Shown here one piece after another: positions 13,715-21,166 of a DNA stretch of 64,000 nt. Below the pieces are notes generated by a model that was not told the origin of the DNA, searched no databases, and was given only the letters and a program-made list of their open reading frames with translations. A program made the translations under genes and the position numbers. Position 1 is the first letter of the stretch, and each line of letters begins with the position of its first letter. Source of the stretch: Streptomyces diastatochromogenes (GTDB taxonomy: Bacteria > Actinomycetota > Actinomycetes > Streptomycetales > Streptomycetaceae); NCBI GenBank assembly GCA_026913215.1, contig JAPTYK010000001.1, positions 434,001 through 498,000 on the forward strand, written 5' to 3'.

Positions 13715-13728
13715 TGGAACAGGTTGCA
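13715..13728. promoter_or_regulatory. KstR-type operator candidate
   Basis: The 14 bases TGGAACAGGTTGCA fit the published KstR consensus TnnAACnnGTTnnA at all eight fixed positions. The site lies 23 bases before the enoyl-CoA hydratase start. KstR is a TetR-family repressor of sterol catabolic genes relieved by steroid-CoA intermediates. No kstR gene is visible in this window. Confidence 0.6.
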
Positions 13729-13755
13729 GGAGCCCGGGGTCCAGTTCAATAGTTT

Positions 13756-13772
13756 TCTGACACTCAGTCAGA
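13756..13772. promoter_or_regulatory. Palindromic operator TCTGAC-N5-GTCAGA, copy 1
   Basis: Six-base perfect arms separated by 5 bases lie midway between the divergent enoyl-CoA hydratase and acyl-CoA synthetase genes. The flanks (GTTTTCTGAC on one side, GTCAGATTCTT on the other) are shared base for base with a second copy at 32785-32801, so this is a shared protein-binding site rather than chance symmetry. The regulator is unknown; a TetR-type protein would fit the geometry. Confidence 0.7.
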
Positions 13773-13864
13773 TTCTTCTGCGCTTCCCCTTCCCCCGGTG
13801 GCCCGTCGGCGCTCTAATGACCGCCACGTCCATGCAAACCAGCGAACCCGGGTCAGGAGGAACG

Positions 13865-15492
13865 GTGGAGTACAACCTTGCCGACCTGTTCGAATCGGTC
13901 GTCGACGTGGTCCCCGACCGCGAGGCACTGGTGTACGTAGACCATCCCGGCACGGGCGCGGAGCGCCGGCTCACGTACGCCGGGCTCGACGCCGCCGCCA
14001 ACCGGATCGCGCACCACCTGGTCGACGCGGGCATCCGGCCCGGCGAACACCTCGGCCTCCACCTGTACAACGGCGTCGAGTACCTGCAGACCGTCCTCGC
14101 CTGCCTCAAGGCGCGGATCGTGCCGGTCAACGTGAACTACCGGTACGTGGAGGAGGAGCTCGTCTACCTCTACCGGGACGCCGACCTGGCCGCGCTCGTC
14201 TTCGACGCCGAGTTCACCGGCCGGGTCGCGGCGGCGCTGCCGCAGACGGAGAAGCTGCGGCACCTCGTACGGGTGGGGACCCCGGACGAGGACGCCCCGG
14301 CCCTGGACTGCGTGCCGTTCACCGAGGCGGAGGCCGCCGGTTCACCCGAGCGCGGCTTCGGCCCCCGCTCGGCCGACGACCTCTTCATCATCTACACCGG
14401 CGGCACGACCGGCATGCCCAAGGGCGTCCTGTGGCGCCAGGAGGACCTGTTCTTCGCCGGGCTCTTCGGCGGCGACCCCTCGGGCGAGCCCGTGAAGCGG
14501 CCCGAGGAGCTGGCGGAGCGGGTCGCGGCCGGCGGCGCCGGCATCACCTTCTTCCCCGCGCCGCCGCTGATGCACGGCACGTCCACCCTCACCGCGTTCA
14601 TCGCGCTCAACTACGGGCAAAGGGTCGTCCTGCACCGCAAGTACGTGCCCGAGGAGGTGCTGCGCACCCTGGAGAAGGAGAAGGTCTCCAGCATCTCCCT
14701 GGTCGGGGACGCGATGCTGCGGCCGCTCGTGGACGCGCTGCGCGGACCGCTCAAGGGCACGGACCTCTCCGCCCTCTTCAGCCTCTCCTCCTCCGGCGCG
14801 ATCATGTCCGAGACGGTGCGGGCCCAGCTCCAGGAGCTCATGCCGAACGTCCTGCTGCTCAACAACTTCGGCTCCACCGAGTCCGGTTCCAACGGACGCG
14901 CCACCGACGACTCCGGTCCGGCCAAGGGCTTCCGGCTGCACGTCAACGAGCGCACCCAGGTCGTCGACCCGGTGACCCGGGTTCCCGTCGCCCCGGGCGA
15001 GACCGGCCGGCTCGCCCAGCGGGGCCACGTCCCGCTCGGCTACTACAACGACCCGGCCAAGACCGCCGAGACCTTCTTCGAGCGGGACGGGGTGCGGTGG
15101 GTGCTCCTCGGCGACATGGCGACCGTGGACGAGCAGGGTGTCGTGACCGTCCTGGGGCGCGGCTCGCAGTGCATCAACACGGGCGGCGAGAAGGTGTACC
15201 CGAGGAGGTCGAGCAGGCGCTCAAGTCCCACCCCGACGTGTACGACGCGCTGGTCGCCGGCGTCCCGGACGCGAAGTGGGGCAACCACGTCGCCGCCGTC
15301 GTCCAGCTCCGGGACGGGGCGGGGCCGCTGGACCTGGAGGCCCTCCAGACCCACTGCCGGCAGCAGCTGGCGGGCTACAAGGTCCCCCGTCAGCTGGTCC
15401 TCACCGACCGCGTCCAGCGCTCCCCCAGCGGCAAGGCCGACTACCGCTGGGCGCGCGCGGTGGCGGTGGAGGCGGACGCGGACAGGCCCTAG
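13865..15492 (+). CDS. Acyl-CoA synthetase (FadD17/FadD19-like), frameshifted
   Basis: About 542 residues of the ANL adenylating superfamily. Motifs are the P-loop-like YTGGTTGMPKGVLWR, the FGSTESGSNG region that positions AMP, LGDMATV, RGSQCINTGGEKVYP and the C-terminal RSPSGKADYRWA with the catalytic Lys. The start is GTG 13865 after AGGAGG; an upstream ATG 13817 lacks a ribosome site. A lost C near 15200 breaks the frame at VYP|EEVEQAL. The hinge and C-terminal sequence resemble mycobacterial FadD19, which activates branched sterol side chains; that assignment is inference. The gene is divergent from the enoyl-CoA hydratase operon, shares its operators, and overlaps the convergent oxygenase gene by 4 bases. 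Confidence 0.88.
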
Positions 15493-16157
15493 GGTCCGTG
15501 GTGCGCGGGGTCGGGCGCGCACAGCCAGCCGTTGACGGCGAAGCGGCTGTCCTCGTGCCGCCGCCCCGGGCACGTGACCGGGCGCACCTCGTGCCAGGCG
15601 GTGGGCAGGAAGAACACGACGCTGTCGTGCTCGGGCTCCCAGTCCCGCCAGGTGCGTTCCTCCCACGCCCCGGTCGTGTCGGTGTGCAGCGGCAGGGCGG
15701 CGTCGAAGACGCGCAGCTCGCCACCGGTGAACGGCCGGGGCGTGCGGTGGAGGTAGTACACGAACGTGAGCAGGCGGCGGGGGGCGTACGCGACGCTGCT
15801 GTCCTGGTGCGGCCGGTAGAAGTCACCGTCGTTGTGCACGTTGAGCCCGTAACTGGGCTCGGTGTACCGGCAGTCGACGCCCAGCGCGTGTTCGACCGAC
15901 TCCCGGACGTCCTCGACGGCCGCGAGCAGCTCGGGCGCCTCGAAGTCCGGGCACGACCGGGACCGGCGCAGGTCGGGGTCCAGCTCCCGGTCCCGGATCA
16001 TGGAGGGTTTCAGCCGGTCCCCCGTGGCGGCGACGGCGCGCTCCAGGAGGGCGCCGGACGTCCGCTCGCCGAGGAACCCGGTGATGCGGCAGACGGTCGC
16101 CGGAAGCCGGAAGACCGCGTCCGTGGACACCGGGGACAGATCCTGCCGCGCCGTCAT
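15489..16157 (-). CDS. 2-oxoglutarate/Fe(II)-dependent oxygenase (prolyl-4-hydroxylase-like)
   Basis: 222 residues, intact. The iron-binding triad is visible as RPHQDSS (His and Asp) and AWHEVRPV (distal His), and the 2-oxoglutarate-binding Arg as EDSRFAVNGWL. The core LLTFVYYLHRTPRPFTGGELRVFD is typical of P4H/SM-20-type double-stranded beta-helix hydroxylases. Its substrate is unknown. It lies 25 bases downstream of the S74-domain gene on the same strand, so it is the last gene of a three-gene operon and could modify one of the two upstream proteins before export; this is speculative. Confidence 0.85.
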   Translation of the reverse strand: MTARQDLSPVSTDAVFRLPATVCRITGFLGERTSGALLERAVAATGDRLKPSMIRDRELDPDLRRSRSCPDFEAPELLAAVEDVRESVEHALGVDCRYTEPSYGLNVHNDGDFYRPHQDSSVAYAPRRLLTFVYYLHRTPRPFTGGELRVFDAALPLHTDTTGAWEERTWRDWEPEHDSVVFFLPTAWHEVRPVTCPGRRHEDSRFAVNGWLCAPDPAHHGP

Positions 16158-16182
16158 CGCCCCACCCCGGACGGGGACGGGG

Positions 16183-16527
16183 TCATGGCTGCGGCCTCCG
16201 CAGCCGGGTGACTTCGGCCTCCAGCTCCGTCACGTGGCGGTGGAGCGCCTGGACGCAGACCAGGGCCACGCCGAGGCCGTCGACGACGGGGATCCTGGTG
16301 TCGTCGCGGTTGAGGCCGAAGGCGGCGTGCCAGTCCTGGGCCATCGGCCCGAGGTGGCGGACGTCCTCGGGCTCCCACACGTAGCGCCAGGTGCTGATGG
16401 GCAGGGCGGCCACCGTCGCCAGGACCTCGTGTCCGTTGACGGCGCCGACGGGGGCCACCGCGGCGCCGTCCCGGACGCCGGCATCAGCCGTGTCGGCCGC
16501 CCGGTTCCGCCGGGGGAAGATCCGCAT
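16183..16527 (-). CDS. S74-type (tail-fibre chaperone) C-terminal domain protein
   Basis: 114 residues, intact. From about residue 38 it matches the body of the S74 intramolecular chaperone domain known from phage tail fibres and endosialidases: HEVLATVAALPISTWRYVW, VRHLGPMAQDWHAAFGL and VDGLGVALVCVQALHRHV, ending in a Leu-zipper-like helix (TELEAEVTRL). The usual N-terminal SDRxLK autocleavage motif is not here; it is at the end of the preceding gene's product. ATG 16527 has GGAG 9 bases upstream; GTG 16533 would overlap the preceding stop as GTGA. The domain normally trimerises and folds beta-helical fibres and then cleaves itself off. Confidence 0.75.
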   Translation of the reverse strand: MRIFPRRNRAADTADAGVRDGAAVAPVGAVNGHEVLATVAALPISTWRYVWEPEDVRHLGPMAQDWHAAFGLNRDDTRIPVVDGLGVALVCVQALHRHVTELEAEVTRLRRPQP

Positions 16528-16529
16528 CG

Positions 16530-17068
16530 TCACCGGCTCCAGTCGACCGGGACGACGTCCTGCTTGAGCCCCCGGTCGCTGCAGATGGAACAGGGACTGG
16601 CAGGCACTCCGGGCCCCTGGTCGGTGCCGACGGTGATCGCCCCGTGGGCTCCGACCGGGGTGTGGACGCCGTCGCCCTGGAGCGCCGCCTCGTAGCCGCC
16701 GAGGAGTTCCTGCAGGGTGCCGGGGCCCAGGTTCTCCGGGGCGGTGATCGCGGCCACGCCGTCGTAGTCGGTGTAGGCCGCCCCGAGCGTCCGGCCGCCG
16801 ATGGTGGCGAACACGATCTTCACGCCCCGCAGGGGCTCCCCGGTGACGGCGTCGGAGGCGATCGCGTGGAGGTTCTCCAGCTGCATCTGGGTGACGTTCA
16901 GGGTGGCCTGGCTGGCCACCAGCCTGACCGGCTTCAGGCTGGGGCACTCCGCTCCGCTGCACGGCGCGGGCGACGACGCGGCCGCGGTCGCGGGGACGGC
17001 ACCTCCGCGCCCAGCGACGCCAGAGCGGCTGCCATCACCGCGACGGTCCTACGTCCGACAGAACTCAT
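16530..17068 (-). CDS. Exported Ig-like protein ending in the S74 start motif, frameshifted
   Basis: About 179 residues. It begins with a signal peptide (MSSVGRRTVAVMAAALASLGA); one base loss near 17000 then shifts the frame. After a short Cys pair (PCSGAEC) comes a beta-rich module (LNVTQMQLENLHAIASD, VTGEPLRGVKIVFATI, AAYTDYDGVAAITAPE) like a bacterial Ig or carboxypeptidase-regulatory domain. The last 20 residues, CSICSDRGLKQDVVPVDW, hold the SDRxLK signature that opens S74 chaperone domains. The rest of that domain is in the next gene, which begins within a few bases of this stop. An exported surface or fibre-like role is likely but unproven. Confidence 0.7.
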
Positions 17069-17173
17069 GCCCACTCCCGATCGACCGGTGCCGCCCCCGG
17101 CGGGACGACGCGGACGACCGTAGCCACACCCGCGCGGTGTGAACGTCCGACAGGCGCGAGTACGCACCATCTG

Positions 17174-17214
17174 ATGAATCGTCGGCGGCGCCATGACGAA
17201 CGCGGACGATTCAT
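17174..17214. repeat. Inverted repeat, possible terminator or operator
   Basis: Ten-base perfect arms (ATGAATCGTC at 17174-17183 and its complement at 17205-17214) flank a 21-base spacer. It lies after the double hydrolase gene and before the exported-protein gene, so it may terminate the first or regulate the second. Confidence 0.5.
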
Positions 17215-17244
17215 ACCGGCCAACCGGCGGCCACCGGAGGGGGG

Positions 17245-18760
17245 TTACAGACCGAACTCCCTGACTGCCGCGAGGAATTCGGCCGGGGCGGCGTCGTGGA
17301 CCAGGTGGCCGACCGGGATGGTGACGAGGCGAGCGCCGGGGACGGACTCGGCGAGGTGGGAGAGCTGCTCCTGGGGATGTGGCTGGCGGGGCCGCCGGCG
17401 AGGACCAGGGTGGGGGCCGTGATCGCGGGAGCTCCTCGAGCCAGGCCGGGTCGGGGTCGTTCAGCTCGGCGTCGGTGGCCGTGACGATGCCCCAGTCGAA
17501 GGTGAGGGGCTCTCGGGCCGCCCGGCCACCGGGCGCGGCGGGTCGAGCGGGACGAAGACCGGGGCCTCCTCCAGGACGAGGCGGCCGATGAGTCCGGGCT
17601 CGCGCTGGGCGAGGAGGTACGCGGCGGCGGCGCCCATCGAGTGGGCGACGACGGTGGCGCCGGTGAGGCCGAGGACCTTCAGGAAGCCGCCGAGTTCGTC
17701 GCGGAAGTCCTCGAAGCCGTAGCGGCCGGGCCGATCGCTGAGTCCGTGGCCCCGCAGGTCCAGCGCGTACACCCGGTGGTCCGCGGCCAGGTCCTCCGTG
17801 ATCCCGGTCCATGCCGTGCTGTCGTCGCCGCGGCCGTGGACGAGGACGACGGGCCGGGCGTCCTCGGGCCCCGCGACCCGGTGGGCGATCCGTACGCCGT
17901 CCACGGTGACCGTGCGGACGGCCGGGTCGAGGAAGGCGACGAGGGAGCGGACGAAGGCGTCGGCGTCGTCGATCCAGGGGTAGTGTCCGGCGCCCGGCTG
18001 GACGACGAGCTCCGCGCGCGGGAAGTGGGCCGCCGCCTCGGCCGCCTTGGCGGGCGTCGGGCCCGCGTCGTACGCGCCGGCCAGGACCAGGACCGGGGCG
18101 GTGAGCGCGCCGAGCGCGCGGCGGGTCGCCTCCGGGTCGTAGGCGCCCTCGCCATGGTAGGCGGGCGCGGCCTCCCAGTTCGTCTCCCGCTCCGTGCCCG
18201 CCGCGTGCTCCTGTGCGGCGGCGTCCCAGCGGCCGTACGCGAAGGGGGCGGTGATCTCGTGGACGCGCCGCATCGGGGTGTCGGGGCCGGTCGCGTCGAG
18301 CGCGGCCCTGGCCCCGGAGTACCAGGGGCGGTCGGCGAAGACCTCGGCGGCCTCGTCCCACTCCTCGTCGGTGGTCCCGACGCCGAGGGCGCGTCCGAGG
18401 GAGGTGACGAGGACGAGGGAGCGGATCCGCTCGGGGTGGGCGGCGGCGTACAGGACGGCGAGGTTGCCGCCCGCGGAGTGGCCGAGGAGGTCCATCCGCT
18501 CCAGGCCGAGGTGGGCGCGGAGGGCCTCGACGTCGCCGACCTGCCGGTCGCAGCGGTACGTGCCGGGGTCGGCGGGTACGGCGCTGGCCCCGGTGCCGCG
18601 GGCGTCGAGGAGGACGAGGGCGCGGTGGGCCGCGAGCCCGCCGAGGTCCCCGAGGTAGCGGGCGTCGCGCATCGGGCCGCCCGCCAGGCAGACGAGGGTT
18701 CGCCCTCCCCTGGACCCGGTAGGCGAGTTCGGTCCCGTCATGGGTGGTGAACGTCGGCAT
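17245..18760 (-). CDS. Tandem alpha/beta-hydrolase protein (two hydrolase domains), frameshifted
   Basis: About 505 residues. Two complete alpha/beta-hydrolase folds are joined. The first has GGPMRDARYL, the nucleophile elbow LLGHSAGGNLA and the late His segment GAGHYPWIDD. The second has VLVHGRGDDSTAW, the elbow VVAHSMGAAAAY and, after repair, PVGHLVHDAAPAEF with its His. The first half resembles proline-iminopeptidase-like hydrolases. Start ATG 18760; two base losses occur near 18705 and at least two more between 17520 and 17430. The substrate is unknown. The gene is divergent from the Cys-cluster/pentapeptide protein. A natural fusion is likely because the middle of the gene, through the domain junction, is in one open frame. 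Confidence 0.8.
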
Positions 18761-18886
18761 GCCGCCGATCCTCCCCGGGCCCGGTGGATCTTCGCAATCG
18801 GTTTCCCGCTCCGTGGCGATCCGGCGACGCGATACCGTGGAGGACCGTCCCGTACCGTCCCCGAACTGCGAAGGAACCGTTCCACC

Positions 18887-19698
18887 GTGCCCGACACCCG
18901 GGAATCCGCCCTGCGCGGCGACTGCGCGAACTGCTTCGGCCTGTGCTGCGTGGCGCTGCCCTTCGCGAAGTCGGCCGACTTCGCCGTGAACAAGTCGTCG
19001 GGCGAGCCCTGCCGGAACCTCCAGGAGGACTTCCGCTGCGGGATCCACGCCCGGCTGCGGCCGAGCGGTTTCCAGGGCTGCACGGTGTACGACTGCTTCG
19101 GCGCGGGCCAGCGGGTCTCCCAGGTGACCTTCGGCGGCGTGTCCTGGCGCGAGGCCCCGGAGACGGCCCGGCAGATGTACGAGGTGTTCCCGGTGGTGCG
19201 CCAGCTGCACGAGCTGCTGCGCTACCTCACCGAGGCCCTGGCCCTGCGGACGGCCCGCCCCGTGCACGCCGGGCTGCGGACGGCGCTGGCCCGGGTCGAG
19301 GAGCTCGCCGGGGGCGACCCGGACGCCCTGGAGAAGCTGGACGTGGCGCGGTGCGCGCCGAGGTCAATCCGCTGCTCCTCAAGACGAGCGAGCTGGTCCG
19401 CGCCACGGCGGCGGGCGCCCGAAGAGCGGCGCGGGGCGGACCTGATCGGCAAGCGGCTGCGCGGGGCGAAGCTGCGGGGCACGGACCTGCGCGGGGCGCT
19501 GCTCATCGCCGCCGACCTGTCGGGGCCGACCTGTCGCTGACGGACCTGATCGGCGCCGACCTGCGCGACGCCGACCTGTCGGGCGCGGACCTCACCGGCG
19601 CCCTCTTCCTGACCCAGCCCCAGCTGAACTCGGCCCGCGGGAACGCGGCGACCCGCCTTCCGGAGGGCTTCGACCGGCCGTCGCACTGGGCGGCCTGA
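18887..19698 (+). CDS. YkgJ-type Cys-cluster protein fused to pentapeptide repeats, frameshifted
   Basis: About 270 residues from GTG 18887 (AAGGAA upstream). The first 75 residues hold CANCFGLCC, then further Cys in EPCRNL, FRCGIH, GFQGCTVYDCFG, the pattern of the YkgJ/UPF0153 zinc- or iron-cluster family. After a helical linker the C-terminal 70 residues form a pentapeptide-repeat beta-helix (ADLIG, AKLRG, TDLRG, ADLSG, TDLIG, ADLRD, ADLTG). Three regions of frame change (about 19350, 19425, 19525) were bridged. Pentapeptide helices often bind gyrase or act as scaffolds, but no function can be assigned to this fusion. Confidence 0.8.
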
Positions 19699-19832
19699 CG
19701 CTCCCCGGGCGGTGACGACGATCGCCATGGACTTATCGCGTATGACAAGACTATGATCTACGGCGACATCGCGTGTCGGTCACCGGCTGGGTGAGGCATG
19801 GAGGTGTCGGGAGATGCCTTCGGAGGCATTCC

Positions 19833-20222
19833 TTGTCAGTCGAGTTGAACCACACGATCGTCCACGCCCGGGACAAGCGGGAGTCCGCGGAATTCTTCGC
19901 GAGCCTGCTCAACCTCGAGATCACCGCCGAGTGGGGCCCGTTCATCGCGGTCGCCCTGAGCAACGGCGTCACGCTGGACTTCGCCACCGTCCCCGTGGAC
20001 GCCATCACCCCCCAGCACTACGCCTTCCTGGTCTCCGAGGAGGAGTTCGACGCGGCGTACGCGCAGATCCAGCAGCGCGGCATCGAGCACTACGCCGACC
20101 CCCACCGCAAGCAGCCCGGCGCGATCAACCACAACGACGGTGGCCGCGGCGTGTACTTCATGGACCCGGCGGGCCACGCCATGGAACTCATCACCGTGCC
20201 GTACGGCGGCTGGACCTCATAA
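19833..20222 (+). CDS. VOC-family (glyoxalase/dioxygenase fold) protein
   Basis: 129 residues, intact, from TTG 19833 with CGGAGG 6 bases upstream. The single VOC module starts VELNHTIVHARDKRESAEFF and ends GVYFMDPAGHAMELITVPYG, which supplies a His (first strand) and a Glu (last strand) as potential metal ligands. The chemistry could be lyase, dioxygenase or binding only. It stands alone between the pentapeptide gene and a bidirectional terminator. Confidence 0.85.
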   Translation: MSVELNHTIVHARDKRESAEFFASLLNLEITAEWGPFIAVALSNGVTLDFATVPVDAITPQHYAFLVSEEEFDAAYAQIQQRGIEHYADPHRKQPGAINHNDGGRGVYFMDPAGHAMELITVPYGGWTS

Positions 20223-20231
20223 CCGCGTGCA

Positions 20232-20270
20232 CCGAGGGCCGCACCCTGGCATCAGGGGTGCGGCCCTCGG
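20232..20270. terminator. Bidirectional hairpin terminator
   Basis: A perfect 15-bp stem (20232-20246 with 20256-20270) with a 9-base loop follows the VOC stop by 9 bases and faces the convergent GNAT gene. Confidence 0.85.
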
Positions 20271-20328
20271 CCGTCGCCGCCGGGGAATGCTTCGCGGGCC
20301 CCTGCGGGGCGTGGTCACCGCGCGGGAC

Positions 20329-21100
20329 TCAGACCTCGTACACGTACGGCGTCGTGGTCGTCAGCGTCAGGAAGCCCAGGCGCTGGAGGATGGGGCGGCT
20401 GGTGTCGGCCGCGTCGACCTGGACGTAGCGGTGGCGCGGGCGGCGGCGATGCGGGCGCGGTGGGCGACCAGGGCGCGGTAGAGGCGCGGCCGCGCCAGCC
20501 CTCGACGGTGCCGCCGCCCCAGAGGCCCGCGAAGTCCGTGCCGGGGTACAGCTCCATGCGGGCGGCGCTGACGGGTTCGCCGTCCGCGAGGGCGACGACG
20601 GCGGTGATCGTGTCGGGGTCGGCGGCGAGCCGGTCGAGCAGCTGGCGGCCGAGGCGGGAGCCGTCGGTGCCGAAGCGCGCTCGTGGACCTCGACGACCTG
20701 GCGGATCCCTACCTCGTCGGTGACCGCGCGGAGCTCGACGCCCTCGGGAGCGGGACCTCGCCGGGCAGGGCGGCGGCCTCGGCGGCCATCAGGGTCTCGG
20801 GGTCCTCGGGGGTGAGGCCCGCCGCGCGGAGCCGGTCGCCGAGGTCGGCGGGGGTGTCGTGCCCGTACAGCTTCCATTCGAAGGACAGGCCGGCGGCGCG
20901 GTAGTGGTCGATCTGGGCGGCGATGGCCCCGTCGGCGGTGGCCGCGTCGAGCCGTGACCAGAGGACGCCGTTCCACGCGTGCGCGGGGCCGGTGTGCCGG
21001 ACGACGGCACCACGCGCTCCACGCGGCAGCCGGGCCCGTCGGGGCGGGCCTCGCGCCGCAGCTGGAGGTCGTACAAATCACGCAGGTGCTGGGGTTCCAT
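20329..21100 (-). CDS. GNAT-family N-acetyltransferase, frameshifted
   Basis: About 257 residues from ATG 21100 (GGAG upstream). The N-terminal half is a helical extension (MEPQHLRDLYDLQLRRE, SFEWKLYGHDTPADLGDRL). The C-terminal half is the GNAT fold, with the acetyl-CoA-binding turn in GGTVEGWRGRGLYRALVAHR and the final strand LQRLGFLTLTTTTPYVYEV. Several single-base losses break the frame between 21020 and 20400. The acceptor is unknown. The gene lies downstream of the encapsulin gene on the same strand, but a hairpin separates them, so co-transcription is doubtful. Confidence 0.8.
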
Positions 21101-21123
21101 GGCGGTCACTCCAGCACCGGTCG

Positions 21124-21156
21124 CCGGTGCCGGGCAACGGGATTTGCCGGCACCGG
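21124..21156 (-). terminator. Hairpin between encapsulin and GNAT genes
   Basis: Arms 21124-21137 and 21144-21156 pair over 13 bp with one bulged G. The hairpin starts 10 bases after the encapsulin stop and probably ends its transcript. Confidence 0.7.
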
Positions 21157-21166
21157 AGACCGGCGG

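Noticed and set aside
13184..13817. Longer N-terminus for the acyl-CoA synthetase at 13865
   Set aside because: The upstream frame runs antisense through the enoyl-CoA hydratase gene and the operators; AGGAGG directly precedes GTG 13865.
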